A stretch of DNA of 64,000 nucleotides from positions 16,412-80,411 of the forward strand of contig JAFUVT010000031.1 in NCBI GenBank assembly GCA_017477425.1, read 5' to 3'. Shown here one piece after another: positions 27,550 to 36,724 of the stretch. Position numbers and translations under genes: made by a program. Below the pieces are notes generated by a model. The model saw only the letters and a list, made by a program, of their open reading frames with translations. It was not told the DNA's origin and did no database searches. The stretch is from Bacteroidales bacterium (GTDB lineage Bacteria > Bacteroidota > Bacteroidia > Bacteroidales > F082). Numbering within the stretch: position 1 is the stretch's first letter; each line of letters begins with the position of its first letter.

Positions 27550-28536
27550 TTATTTCTTCACTTTGGCGATAGACTCATTGACGGCGTCAAGGATGCGATA
27601 GGCCAGTTTCAACACATTGATGCCGTCGTCAATGCTGACCGTTGGCGTGGTGTTGTGGACGATGGCGCCATAAAAGCTCTCAAGCTCGGTTTTTATCGCG
27701 TTAATCGGATGGATTTCAGGCATTTCGAAAGTAATTTGCTTTTCGCGTCCATCGGCCAAGGTAAGGGTGGTCGAAAGCGGATTGGTTTCGTCCACAGTAT
27801 CGTTGATGCGGAAGACTTCGGTCTTCTTTTCGAGGAAATCCACGGTGATGTAGGCGCCTTTTTGGAAGATGCGGGTCTTGCGCATGTATTTCATCGACAG
27901 GCGCGAAGCCGTCAGGTTGGCCACCGCGCCGTTCTCGAACTCGATGCGCACATTGGTGATGTCGGGCGTGGGGCTGACGATGCTGACGCCACTAGCGCTG
28001 ATATGGGCGATTGGCGACTTGACGATGGTGAGCAGAATATCAAGGTCGTGCACCATCAAATCTAGGACGACGGGCACATCCGTTCCACGCGGGTTGAACT
28101 GCGCCAAGCGATGCGCCTCGATGAACAGCGGCTCGCCAATGAAAGGCTCTGCGGCGATGAAAGCCGGATTGAAGCGCTCCACATGCCCCACTTGCACCTT
28201 CACGCCCGCCTCGTCGGCGAGTTTCTTCAAGGCGTTGGCCTCGTCGGGCGTGGCCACGATGGGCTTCTCGATGAAGACGTGCTTGCGTTTCTGCAAGGCT
28301 TTTGAGGCGCACTCAAAATGGCGGATGGTGGGCGTAACGATGTCCACCACATCCACCGCATCTATCAGTGAAGCAACGGAATCGAAGCATCTTACTCCCG
28401 TTTCCGCTTCCACCTGTCGCGCAGTTTCTTCAACAGGGTCAAAAAAGCCAACCAGATCATATTTTTCGATTTGTTTGATGCAGTTGAGATGAATCTTGCC
28501 CAGATGTCCTGCACCTAAAACACCGATTTTCAGCAT
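27550..28536 (-). CDS. Gfo/Idh/MocA family oxidoreductase
   Basis: An NAD(P)-dependent sugar or sugar-nucleotide dehydrogenase. N-terminal Rossmann motif GVLGAGHLGKIHL, the EKP motif (HVFIEKPIV) with the catalytic-site lysine, GHVERFNPAF, and the C-terminal substrate domain with a HDLDI motif carrying the catalytic histidine. The substrate is unknown; similar genes in Bacteroidota are linked to lipid A or polysaccharide sugars, in line with the nearby sugar transferase. Confidence 0.88.
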   Translation of the reverse strand: MLKIGVLGAGHLGKIHLNCIKQIEKYDLVGFFDPVEETARQVEAETGVRCFDSVASLIDAVDVVDIVTPTIRHFECASKALQKRKHVFIEKPIVATPDEANALKKLADEAGVKVQVGHVERFNPAFIAAEPFIGEPLFIEAHRLAQFNPRGTDVPVVLDLMVHDLDILLTIVKSPIAHISASGVSIVSPTPDITNVRIEFENGAVANLTASRLSMKYMRKTRIFQKGAYITVDFLEKKTEVFRINDTVDETNPLSTTLTLADGREKQITFEMPEIHPINAIKTELESFYGAIVHNTTPTVSIDDGINVLKLAYRILDAVNESIAKVKK

Positions 28537-28552
28537 AGACGATAATTTTGTG

Positions 28553-28560
28553 CAAAAATA
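28553..28560 (-). promoter_or_regulatory. -7 box of the Gfo/Idh oxidoreductase gene
   Basis: Minus-strand TATTTTTG lies 17 bases before the start codon in a short divergent region shared with pcm. Confidence 0.5.
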
Positions 28561-28606
28561 GTCTTTTTATCGTTTCGCGAAGCCGATTTTCCCGTAATTT
28601 CGCGGC

Positions 28607-29272
28607 ATGAACTCCAACCTAGAAGACACTTACCGCCACAAAGGCCTCCGCAAGCAACTCGTCGACCAATTGAAAGCCAAAGGCATCACCGACGAAGCCG
28701 TACTTTCGGCCCTCAACGAGGTGCCGCGCCATGTGTTCCTCGACTCTTCTTTCGTCGAACTCGCCTATCAGGACATGGCCTTCCCCATCGGCTCGGGACA
28801 GACCATTTCGCAGCCTTCGACGGTGGCTTTCCAAACCCAACTTTTGCAAGTGCAGAAAGGCATGAAAGTCCTCGAAATCGGCACGGGTTCGGGCTACCAG
28901 GCCTGCGTGCTCGCCGCGATGGGCGCCAAGGTGTTCAGCATCGAGCGGCAGCGCAACCTGTTTTTCAAGACCAAAGAAATCTTGGAACAACTTCCCTTCC
29001 GCGTGAAGACCTTCCTCGGCGACGGCTTTGAAGGCCTGCCCACCTATCAGCCATTCGACCGCGTCATCATCACGGCAGGCGCACCGAGTATCCCTGAAAA
29101 ACTTATCGAGCAGATGAAGCCTAACGGCATCATGGTCATCCCGATGGACAACGCCGAAGGCGAAGGCCAAACCATGCTGAAAATCACCAAATTGGAAGAC
29201 GGTTCGCTGAAAAAAGAGGAATTCGGCGACTTCAAGTTCGTGCCCATGCTGAAAGAGATTGGGAACGACTAG
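28607..29272 (+). CDS. pcm: Protein-L-isoaspartate O-methyltransferase
   Basis: Repairs isoaspartyl residues in aged proteins using SAM. The signature sequence GSGQTISQPSTVAF, the SAM-binding VLEIGTGSGYQACVLA and the FDRVIITAGAPSIPE stretch are intact. 221 residues is normal. It is divergent from the Gfo/Idh gene and convergent with the small propeller-like gene after 2 bases. Confidence 0.95.
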   Translation: MNSNLEDTYRHKGLRKQLVDQLKAKGITDEAVLSALNEVPRHVFLDSSFVELAYQDMAFPIGSGQTISQPSTVAFQTQLLQVQKGMKVLEIGTGSGYQACVLAAMGAKVFSIERQRNLFFKTKEILEQLPFRVKTFLGDGFEGLPTYQPFDRVIITAGAPSIPEKLIEQMKPNGIMVIPMDNAEGEGQTMLKITKLEDGSLKKEEFGDFKFVPMLKEIGND

Positions 29273-29274
29273 GT

Positions 29275-29463
29275 TCATTCCTCAATCCGCACCTGATACA
29301 AAGCCTTGCGCTTGTTGATGCCCGTGGGATAGATGAAATACAGCACGCCGTTGTGGATTCGCATCTTTTGCGCGAAGGGATAGCCGCTCAAGTCCATCAC
29401 AGAGGTAGCTGTACCCGTCTGCAAATCAATGCGTTTCAAGGTATAGAGTAAAGTCTTTTTCAT
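29275..29463 (-). CDS. Small protein of 62 residues, possible propeller-blade fragment
   Basis: Starts MKKTLLYTLKRIDLQTGT and ends KALYQVRIEE. The pattern (aromatic strand, IDLQTG turn, VLYFIYP strand) looks like one blade of a beta-propeller, such as the last blade of Bacteroidota six-bladed propeller proteins, so it may be the remnant of a longer gene. No signal peptide. Function unknown. Confidence 0.5.
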   Translation of the reverse strand: MKKTLLYTLKRIDLQTGTATSVMDLSGYPFAQKMRIHNGVLYFIYPTGINKRKALYQVRIEE

Positions 29464-29559
29464 AGCCAAAGTATTTTATTTCGGCTACAAAAATAGACAT
29501 TTTAAAAAGAAAAAGACGCAAAAAAAGCGCAAAAGCTACAGAGATGCGTATATAAATTT

Positions 29560-29589
29560 TTTGGGCTAGCAAAACCTTGCCAGCCCAAA
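29560..29589. terminator. Hairpin downstream of the HerA-like ATPase gene
   Basis: TTTGGGCT-A-GCAA pairs with TTGC-C-AGCCCAAA (12 pairs, one mismatch). It lies 27 bases after the stop of the minus-strand ATPase gene. A clean U-tract is lacking, so the terminator role is probable but not certain. Confidence 0.45.
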
Positions 29590-29616
29590 TTGTGAAAAAC
29601 GATGTAAAACCTATCT

Positions 29617-31143
29617 TTACTTCTTCTTGAAAATCCCACCCAAGATGGAGCGTACGATCTGGTTGCCGAGGTTGCGGCCGATGGTCGTGGCGGTGGTGTT
29701 GAGGGTCTTTTCCAGCGCCTTGCCTGCTGTCGATTTCTTCTTGGTGGTGGTCTTTCTGGAAGTGGTCTTCGCTACTTTGGCTTTTTCCTTCTCCTTGGCT
29801 TCCTTGGCCTTGCGCTTCTCTTCCTCCTCGGCTTCCTTTTGGAGGCGTTTCTCCTCCTGCTTCTGCTGGTCGACGAGGACTTCATAGGCACTCTCGCGGT
29901 CGAAGCTCTTGTCGTAAACGCCATAGAGCCGTGAGTTGCGAATCAGCTTCTGGCGCTGGTCGTCGGTGATGGCCCCGATTTGGCTCAACGGAAACAGAAT
30001 CTTGGCCCGCTCCACAATGCACGGCGCACCCTTTTCATCAAGCAACGAGACCAAGGCCTCGCCCGTGCCGAGTTCGAGGATGGCAGCTTCGGTGTTGAAG
30101 TTCGGGTTGGCGCGGAAGGTCTGGGCGGCGGCTTTCACGGCCTTTTGCTCCTTGGGGGTATAGGCCCGCAGTCCGTGGAGGATGCGATTGCCCAACTGAC
30201 CGGCGATGGCCTCCGGGATGTCGTCAGGACTTTGGGTGACGAAATACACGCCCACGCCCTTGGAACGCACCAAACGGATGACCTGCTCAATCTTGTCAAT
30301 CAAGGCTTTGGAGGTGTCCTTGAAGAGCATGTGTGCCTCGTCGAAGAAGAAAATCAGCTTCGGCAAAGGCAGGTCGCCGACCTCGGGCAGTTGGGTGTAG
30401 AGTTCGCTCAACAGCCAAAGCAGGAAAGTGGAATAGAGTTTCGGGTTGAGCATCAGTTTGTCGGCAGCCAAAACGTTCATCACGCCCTTGCCGCCTTCGG
30501 TTTGCAGGAAGTCAAACACATTGAACGATGGCTCACCGAAGAACATATCGGCGCCCTCGGCCTCCAAAGCCAGCAAAGCGCGCTGGATGGCGCCCACACT
30601 CACCGACGAAACTGTACCATAGGTAGTGGTGAATTCCTTGGCGTTTTTGGCCACATAGTCGAGCATCATGCGCAGGTCTTTCATGTCGATAAGGAGCAGG
30701 CCACGGTCGTCGGCAATCTTGAAGACGATGTTCATGATGCCCGTTTGGGTCTCGTTGAGACCGAGGAGACGCGACAGCAGTTGCGGTCCCATATCCGAGA
30801 CGGTGGCGCGCAGCGGATGGCCTTGCTCGCCATACACGTCGAAGAAGCGCGTCGGGCAACCGTGGAAGTTCGGGTCCTCGATGCCAAACTCGGGGCAGCG
30901 TTTCTCGATGAAACTACTCATTTGTCCCGCCTGGCTGATGCCTGAGAGGTCGCCTTTCATGTCGGCCATGAAGCAGGGCACGCCCGCTTGGCTGAAGGTT
31001 TCGGCAATCACTTGCAGGGTGACGGTCTTGCCGGTACCTGTGGCACCCGCAATCAGGCCGTGACGGTTGGCCATCTTGCCAATCATATTGATGTTTCCGT
31101 TGTCGCAATGCGCGATGTAGAGTTGGTTGTCTTCTGTGTACAT
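29617..31143 (-). CDS. HerA-like ATPase of the DUF853 family
   Basis: 508 residues. Walker [18 protein letters not shown] near residue 35, Walker B-like [11 protein letters not shown], and an arginine-containing [23 protein letters not shown] segment match HerA/FtsK-type ATPases of the DUF853 group. The C-terminal 110 residues are a charged Lys/Glu/Ala coiled coil plus a basic Thr/Lys linker, then a hydrophobic end. Its cellular role is undefined; HerA relatives translocate DNA or pump it in repair and defence complexes, but no nuclease partner is adjacent. Confidence 0.88.
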   Translation of the reverse strand: MYTEDNQLYIAHCDNGNINMIGKMANRHGLIAGATGTGKTVTLQVIAETFSQAGVPCFMADMKGDLSGISQAGQMSSFIEKRCPEFGIEDPNFHGCPTRFFDVYGEQGHPLRATVSDMGPQLLSRLLGLNETQTGIMNIVFKIADDRGLLLIDMKDLRMMLDYVAKNAKEFTTTYGTVSSVSVGAIQRALLALEAEGADMFFGEPSFNVFDFLQTEGGKGVMNVLAADKLMLNPKLYSTFLLWLLSELYTQLPEVGDLPLPKLIFFFDEAHMLFKDTSKALIDKIEQVIRLVRSKGVGVYFVTQSPDDIPEAIAGQLGNRILHGLRAYTPKEQKAVKAAAQTFRANPNFNTEAAILELGTGEALVSLLDEKGAPCIVERAKILFPLSQIGAITDDQRQKLIRNSRLYGVYDKSFDRESAYEVLVDQQKQEEKRLQKEAEEEEKRKAKEAKEKEKAKVAKTTSRKTTTKKKSTAGKALEKTLNTTATTIGRNLGNQIVRSILGGIFKKK

Positions 31144-31153
31144 GATATTTCGT

Positions 31154-31837
31154 TTATTTGTTGATTCTGAATCGGATATACTTGATGGTGAGGCCTTGGT
31201 CGAGCCACATCTGTTCGTAGAAGGTGCGGATGGTCTTCACTTCAAGATTGTCGTCATTGGCGTAGAGGTCGTCCGTGGCGTAAAGCAACGGAAGATTCTG
31301 TTTCTCAACGACATCGTGAAGCGTGAACTCATACATGATGGGACTATCGGTCTTGAGGTTGAGAACGCCGTCGGGTCGGACGATTTTGCGGTAACGCTCC
31401 AAAAACTCGGGAGAGGTGAGACGATGCCTCGCATTGCGGACACCTTCGCCGGGATGCGGGTCGGGGAAGGTGACCCAAATCTCGGCCACTTCGTCCTTGG
31501 CAAAGAAATGCTCGATTTGGTCGATGCGGGCACGCAGGAAAGCCACGTTCTTCAGGCCTTCCTCGTTGCTCTGTTTCAGTCCGCGCCAGATGCGGGCGCC
31601 TTTGATATCGACGCCGATATAATTGATTTCGGGATGGACACGTGCCAATCCCACGGTGTATTCGCCCTTGCCGCAACCCAGTTCCAGCACGATGGGGTTG
31701 TCGTTGTGGAAAAACTCCTCGTGCCACTTGCCTTGCAGCGGAAAACCTTCGCTCATGATGCGTTCGAAGCTGTATTCGAACAGGTTGGGGAAGGTCTTAT
31801 TTTCGGCGAAACGCTCTAATTTATTCTTTTTTGACAT
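31154..31837 (-). CDS. trmB: tRNA (guanine-N7-)-methyltransferase
   Basis: Methylates G46 of tRNA. The SAM loop [16 protein letters not shown], the D/E-rich [22 protein letters not shown] and the NLKTDS motif are diagnostic. 227 residues. It precedes the HerA-like gene by ten bases and probably shares its transcript. Confidence 0.95.
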   Translation of the reverse strand: MSKKNKLERFAENKTFPNLFEYSFERIMSEGFPLQGKWHEEFFHNDNPIVLELGCGKGEYTVGLARVHPEINYIGVDIKGARIWRGLKQSNEEGLKNVAFLRARIDQIEHFFAKDEVAEIWVTFPDPHPGEGVRNARHRLTSPEFLERYRKIVRPDGVLNLKTDSPIMYEFTLHDVVEKQNLPLLYATDDLYANDDNLEVKTIRTFYEQMWLDQGLTIKYIRFRINK

Positions 31838-31863
31838 GTTTTTCTGTTTTTTCGGCAGGGGGT

Positions 31864-31952
31864 TGACACTGCCTGCCTATTTTGCTGTCGCCCTTTTCGG
31901 GCTGGCAGGGACTGACGTCGCCTGCTTATTGGTCTGTCGCCCCTACGGGGCT
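31864..31952. repeat. Two tandem hairpin repeats in the trmB upstream region
   Basis: Two similar units of about 45 bases (31864-31910 and 31911-31952), each ACTGnC-CTGCCTATT-TGTCGCCC-loop-GGGGC type, each with a strong GC hairpin (GCCCTTTTCGGGC; GCCCCTACGGGGC). They fill the gap between the SPOR-protein stop and trmB. Confidence 0.7.
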
Positions 31953-31957
31953 AAGTT

Positions 31958-32947
31958 TTACTTCTTAATCCAAGCCTTGTATTCGGTGTTGGCCCTAATC
32001 TCGCGTAGCACAGCCGACGCCTGTTCTTCGGAGACATAACGCCCAAAGGAAACGTACCACTGCTTGCCGTGCAACTCATAGAACGCACCCGTGTAACCCT
32101 TGTTTTTCAACGAGTTGGTCAATCGAGCGGCATTTTCCTCCTGATCGAAACAACCCGCAATGATAAGGATATTGCCCTCATGCACAGGGGTTCTGGTCTT
32201 GATGGTTTCAACGACTTTTTCGACGGCCTCATCCCAGTCCATGGAATAGCTCGGCAAAGCGTAAGTCTTTGGCTCATAGGCACCTCTAATGGGTTTATTA
32301 GCCCATTGACTGAAGTCGATCACCTTGAAGTAATACAAGCCATAGCCGATGCCTGCCAACAGCAGAACCGTCAACAATACCCACATCCAACCCAAACGGC
32401 GCGGTTCATCGCCATCATCATACTTATCTTCCTTATGGACAGCCTTCTCATCGACGGTAATGGGTGTATTTTTGTCCCTTTGCCGCTGTTCAATCTCCTC
32501 CTTAATTTCTTCCTTCGTTTTGGAACGCAAAATAGGTTCGGGCGAAAAGTCACACAACCCGAAGGCATCGCTATTGTAATTGACGCCCTTCTCTTGTTCA
32601 AACGTCAAATCATCCGCCCAATCGTAGTAAAGGGTTCCCACATCCTTCAGGAGCACTTTCTTACCCATCTTCATGCTATTGAAACAATCGGAGACAAACA
32701 TCACCAAGAGTCTACGAGCCTCATCTGCGGGAATCTCATTTTTCTCGGACAGGTAACTCACAATCAAATCGTTATCCTCACGAAGATTGGCATCGAAACT
32801 GAGTTCGCTCGAAGGCATGGCGAAATAATTGGCCACGGGATTCACCTTGGCGGAGGTCGCTTTCTTCACGAAGGCACCCAAGCCTGGCACCACCACGACA
32901 TCGCGGACAAACAGAAGGTCTGATATGGCTTCAGCAATGGAGATCAT
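31958..32947 (-). CDS. SPOR-domain membrane protein with N-terminal HU-like domain
   Basis: 329 residues: an N-terminal domain resembling the HU/CCDC81-like fold of Bacteroidota (SDLLFVRDVVVVPGLGAFVKK, residues 5-120), a charged linker, one membrane helix (about 187-208, MWVLLTVLLLAGIGYGLYYF) and a C-terminal SPOR domain (about 255-325, ILIIAGCFDQEENAARLTN). SPOR domains bind denuded septal peptidoglycan, so a role in division or cell-wall remodelling with the N-terminus in the cytoplasm is likely. Coupled to kdsB through a TAATG junction. Confidence 0.88.
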   Translation of the reverse strand: MISIAEAISDLLFVRDVVVVPGLGAFVKKATSAKVNPVANYFAMPSSELSFDANLREDNDLIVSYLSEKNEIPADEARRLLVMFVSDCFNSMKMGKKVLLKDVGTLYYDWADDLTFEQEKGVNYNSDAFGLCDFSPEPILRSKTKEEIKEEIEQRQRDKNTPITVDEKAVHKEDKYDDGDEPRRLGWMWVLLTVLLLAGIGYGLYYFKVIDFSQWANKPIRGAYEPKTYALPSYSMDWDEAVEKVVETIKTRTPVHEGNILIIAGCFDQEENAARLTNSLKNKGYTGAFYELHGKQWYVSFGRYVSEEQASAVLREIRANTEYKAWIKK

Positions 32948-33702
32948 TATTCAATTAAGATTTGGTTCTGAGCAAATTGCTCTGCTTTTTCAAGGTCAGC
33001 AGGCGTGTCGATGGAGACATTCTCCGAATCGGTGACCGCCATGCGAATCGAGAGTCCGTTTTCGAGCCATCGCAGTTGCTCCAACGATTCCGAAACCTCC
33101 AAGTTGGTGGGTTCAAGGCCTGCTATCTGCCTCAACGTCTGCGCTTTATAGGCGTAAACTCCAATATGCTTGTAATACGAGCCCTTGCTCAGCCACTGGT
33201 TCTTATCCTCATTTCGCATGAACGGAATCGGGTTCCGGCTGAAATACAAGGCTCTGCCTTCCCTATCCATGACCACTTTCACGGCATTCGAGTTGAAAAG
33301 CTCGTCTTCGTCATCAATCTTTTTCGCCAAAGAAGCCAACATCGTATCATCTCGTAAAATCAACTCAATCAGCAGGTTAATTTGGCTTAGGTCGATGAAC
33401 GGTTCGTCGCCTTGGATGTTCACTACGGCATCATACTTTTCGTCAAGCAAATCCAAGGCCTCGCGGCAGCGGTCGGTGCCACTGCGATGGTTGGGACTCG
33501 TCATCACATACCGTCCGCCAAACGACATCACCGCATCGGCGATACGCACATCATCGGTGGCCACCACCACGGCATCCAACTTCGACTTCCAGGCTTGCTC
33601 GCACACGCGCTGAATCATCGGTTTCCCTTTAATCAAGGCCAAAGGCTTGCCAGGGAAACGCGTCGAAGCGTAACGGGCCGGTATGATTCCTACGACTTTC
33701 AT
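32947..33702 (-). CDS. kdsB: 3-deoxy-manno-octulosonate cytidylyltransferase
   Basis: Activates KDO as CMP-KDO for lipopolysaccharide core synthesis. N-terminal IIPARYASTRFPGKPLALI, the QGDEPFID motif and the HIGVYAYK stretch are typical. The ATG at 33702 is preferred to TTG at 33708; it then starts 2 bases after the dNK stop. 251 residues is normal. Confidence 0.95.
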   Translation of the reverse strand: MKVVGIIPARYASTRFPGKPLALIKGKPMIQRVCEQAWKSKLDAVVVATDDVRIADAVMSFGGRYVMTSPNHRSGTDRCREALDLLDEKYDAVVNIQGDEPFIDLSQINLLIELILRDDTMLASLAKKIDDEDELFNSNAVKVVMDREGRALYFSRNPIPFMRNEDKNQWLSKGSYYKHIGVYAYKAQTLRQIAGLEPTNLEVSESLEQLRWLENGLSIRMAVTDSENVSIDTPADLEKAEQFAQNQILIE

Positions 33703-33704
33703 TT

Positions 33705-34316
33705 TCAAAACAATCCGTTGAGAGAGCCTTCGATTCTATCGACCACCGTACTCAAGTCCTCAGGGTTTTCAAGCTCGATGTTGTCGGTATCAATGATGAG
33801 CAACTTGCCTTCCTTATAGCCATTGATCCACTCTTCATAGCGCTCGTTGAGGTTGGTCAGATAGCTGATGCTAATGCTCTGCTCAAACTCGCGATTGCGC
33901 TTGGCAATGTGGCGAATCAAGGTCGGCACCGAAGCACGCAGGTAAATCAACAGGTCGGGCGGCTGGAGGAACTTCGTCATCAGCTCAAACAGCGACTTAT
34001 AGTTCTCAAAATCACGATTTTCCATCAGCCCCATGGAGTAAAGGTTAGCCGCAAAGATATGGGCGTCCTCGTAGATGGTACGGTCTTGGATGACGTCTTC
34101 ACCACTTTTTCTAATGTCCATCACCTGACGGAAACGGCTGTTGAGGAAAAAAATCTGGATGTTGAACGACCAGCGTTGCATGTCCTCGTAAAAGCTGTCG
34201 AGATAGGGATTGTGTTCAACTTCCTCATAATGAGGTTTCCAGTTGAAGTGCTTGGCCAAAAGACCTGTCAGTGTGGTCTTACCTGAGCCAATATTGCCTG
34301 CTACTGCGATGTGCAT
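33705..34316 (-). CDS. Deoxynucleoside kinase
   Basis: 203 residues of the dNK family (deoxyadenosine/deoxyguanosine kinase-like). P-loop VAGNIGSGKTTL at residues 5-16, the EEVEHNPYLDSFYEDMQRW substrate segment, an ERS-like QDRTIYEDAHIFA motif and YLRASVPTLIRHI. Salvages deoxynucleosides; the specific base preference is not visible. First gene of dNK-kdsB-SPOR protein. Confidence 0.92.
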   Translation of the reverse strand: MHIAVAGNIGSGKTTLTGLLAKHFNWKPHYEEVEHNPYLDSFYEDMQRWSFNIQIFFLNSRFRQVMDIRKSGEDVIQDRTIYEDAHIFAANLYSMGLMENRDFENYKSLFELMTKFLQPPDLLIYLRASVPTLIRHIAKRNREFEQSISISYLTNLNERYEEWINGYKEGKLLIIDTDNIELENPEDLSTVVDRIEGSLNGLF

Positions 34317-34416
34317 AGTGCCTAGTTATTTATGATTTGAAGTGGCTAAATTAAAGAAAAGTCGGCAAAGCAAAGCTATTTTTTTGAAGAAAAATAACAA
34401 TCCACTGAATATCAAA

Positions 34417-35502
34417 TCATTTCGGAGCCTTTTTCAGCAAGAAGACACCCACTACGGAGAAGATGATGTTAGGAAACCATGCAGCCAACGCAGGAGAGAG
34501 GCTACCCGAGATGGCGAACGACTTGGAAATCTGCATGAAAAGGATGTAGGCAAAAGCAATGGTGATGCCGATGCCGAGGTGCATTCCGATACCGCCCCTC
34601 ACCTTCCGGCTCGACAAGGCCGCCCCGATCAGCGTCAGGATGATAACCGCCGCAGGTGCCGACATGCGTTGGTGCATCTCCACCTCATAGGCCTTGACGC
34701 CCTCAGATCCCCGTTCTTTCATACTTTGGATATGGTCGCGCAACTCGAAGAAATTCATCTCCTCAAAATCCTCCTTCATCATGTAGAGATCGGTGGGAAC
34801 CAAATTGATGATGGTGTCGTAGTTTCGTCCCTTCTGCAAGGTCTCGCCGTCTGCATTGAGATAGCGGACCGCATAAGGATCAAAATACCAACTGTTCGGT
34901 CCTAAGGAGTCGTGATAAAGCATGTCGGCCATCGCCTTGAATTTGAGTTCACTGCCATCGTATTTCTCCCAAGTGAACTTGTAGCCATGCTGCTTGGCGA
35001 TATTGAAGCTCTCCACATAAACGAACTCGTCCTTTCCCGTCTGCACGTGAACGTTGCGGCCCGAACTTTGGCTCAACTTTTCCATATACTCGTCCTTGAA
35101 GCTACGACGTATTTCGTTTGTTTTGGGAATCAAGAAGTTGCCAAAATAAAGTGACATGACGGCTATCGCCAGTGCTGCCAAAATATATGGCATGAGAAAG
35201 CGCCAAAAGCTGATGCCGCTGCTGAGAATGGCCACGATTTCGGTGCGGGCAGCCATCTTGGAGGTGAAAAACACCACGGCAATAAAGGCGAAAAGATGGA
35301 TGAAAAGGTTGATATAATAAGGTATTGACATGACGTAGTAATCCACCAACACGCGTTGCCAGGGTGCGTTGTGTTTCAAGAAGCTATCGATATTCTCCGA
35401 CAAATCGAAAATGATGACCACGAGAATCAGCATGGAGATGGCGAAGAAAAACGTCCCGATGTACTTCTTGAAGATATATGCGTCAATTTTCCTCATTTTC
35501 AT
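34417..35502 (-). CDS. LptF/LptG family lipopolysaccharide export permease
   Basis: An inner-membrane permease of the YjgP/YjgQ family: three N-terminal and three C-terminal helices around a periplasmic beta-jellyroll, matching subunits of the LptB2FG transporter that moves lipopolysaccharide to the outer membrane. The start at 35502 (MKMRKIDAYIFKKYIGTF) is chosen because family members begin just before that stretch and because it falls right after the tgt stop; the ATG at 35559 would overlap tgt by 43 bases. Confidence 0.9.
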   Translation of the reverse strand: MKMRKIDAYIFKKYIGTFFFAISMLILVVIIFDLSENIDSFLKHNAPWQRVLVDYYVMSIPYYINLFIHLFAFIAVVFFTSKMAARTEIVAILSSGISFWRFLMPYILAALAIAVMSLYFGNFLIPKTNEIRRSFKDEYMEKLSQSSGRNVHVQTGKDEFVYVESFNIAKQHGYKFTWEKYDGSELKFKAMADMLYHDSLGPNSWYFDPYAVRYLNADGETLQKGRNYDTIINLVPTDLYMMKEDFEEMNFFELRDHIQSMKERGSEGVKAYEVEMHQRMSAPAAVIILTLIGAALSSRKVRGGIGMHLGIGITIAFAYILFMQISKSFAISGSLSPALAAWFPNIIFSVVGVFLLKKAPK

Positions 35503-35516
35503 TTTTTTGTGCGCGA

Positions 35517-36647
35517 CTACAACCTCCTTGTCACTTTCGGTAGCATCATGTTGCGCCATTCGGCAAAATCGCCTTCGATGATGTGCTTGCGGGCCTCACG
35601 CACCAGCCACAGGTAGAACCCGATATTGTGGAGGCTGGCGATCATGGGACCGAGAAGCTCGCTCGCAACAAAGAGATGACGTAAATAGGCCCTCGTATAT
35701 TGTGTGTCGACGAAAGTTTCGCCGTTCGGGTCGACGGGTGAGAAATCGAATTTCCACTTCTCGTTTCTCAGGTTGACGATGCCTTCCGAAGTGAAAATCA
35801 TCCCATTACGTCCGTTTCGGGTAGGCATGACGCAGTCGAACATATCCACGCCGCGCGAAATGCCCTCCAAGATGTTGGCTGGCGTCCCAACGCCCATCAG
35901 ATAACGCGGACGGTCCTTGGGCAGGATGGCATTCACCAACTCTATCATCTCGTACATTTTCTCGGTAGGCTCGCCCACTGCCAAACCACCGATGGCATTG
36001 CCGACGGCGTCTTTCGATGCAACATATTCCGCCGACTGCTCGCGCAGATCACGATAGACGCAACCCTGAACGATGGGGAACAAAGCCTGTTCGTAGCCAT
36101 ATTTCGGCTCGGTGGCACCAAAGCGTTCGCAGCAACGGTCGAGCCAGCGGTGGGTGCGCTCCATCGACTGCTTGGCGTAGTGGTAATCGGCGGTGCCAGG
36201 TGTGCATTCGTCGAAAGCCATCATGATGTCGGCACCGATGCTGCGCTGGATGTCCATCACGTTTTCGGGCGTGAACAGATGACGCGATCCGTCGATGTGC
36301 GACTGAAACGTCACACCTTCTTCCTTCATCTTACGAATCCCAGTAAGCGAAAACACCTGAAAACCACCGCTATCGGTAAGGATAGGCCTATCCCAGCCGT
36401 TGAACTTATGCAAGCCACCAGCGGCTTCGAGCACCTCGAGTCCTGGGCGAAGGTAAAGGTGATAGGTGTTGCCCAAGATGATTTGAGCCTTCACCTCATC
36501 ACGCACATCACGGATATGACAGGCTTTTACCGTGCCAGCCGTACCCACAGGCATGAAAATCGGGGTCTCAATCGGACCGTGGCCCGTATGGAGAACTCCT
36601 GCACGCGCTTGGCTTTTCGCATCGTTGGAAACTATGTTGAAATTCAT
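35517..36647 (-). CDS. tgt: tRNA-guanine transglycosylase
   Basis: Exchanges G34 for the queuosine precursor preQ1 in GUN-decoding tRNAs. TDSGGFQVFSL, MAFDECTPG, the GGLAVGEP region and the catalytic MFDCVMPTRNGR are intact. The usual C-terminal zinc cysteines (CxCxxC) are missing: the equivalent stretch reads SPVDPNGETFVDTQYTRAYLRHL. I think this is common in Bacteroidota, but it should be borne in mind. The ATG at 36647 follows a GTG at 36650. Confidence 0.93.
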   Translation of the reverse strand: MNFNIVSNDAKSQARAGVLHTGHGPIETPIFMPVGTAGTVKACHIRDVRDEVKAQIILGNTYHLYLRPGLEVLEAAGGLHKFNGWDRPILTDSGGFQVFSLTGIRKMKEEGVTFQSHIDGSRHLFTPENVMDIQRSIGADIMMAFDECTPGTADYHYAKQSMERTHRWLDRCCERFGATEPKYGYEQALFPIVQGCVYRDLREQSAEYVASKDAVGNAIGGLAVGEPTEKMYEMIELVNAILPKDRPRYLMGVGTPANILEGISRGVDMFDCVMPTRNGRNGMIFTSEGIVNLRNEKWKFDFSPVDPNGETFVDTQYTRAYLRHLFVASELLGPMIASLHNIGFYLWLVREARKHIIEGDFAEWRNMMLPKVTRRL

Positions 36648-36693
36648 CACTTATTTTTGTGCAAAAGTACGACTTTTTTCTGAACATTTTTCC

Positions 36694-36701
36694 TATCTTT
36701 G
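36694..36701 (+). promoter_or_regulatory. -7 box of the glycosyltransferase gene
   Basis: TATCTTTG fits TAnnTTTG; start codon 24 bases downstream. Confidence 0.5.
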
Positions 36702-36724
36702 CAATCACTTAAAAATCCCACACC

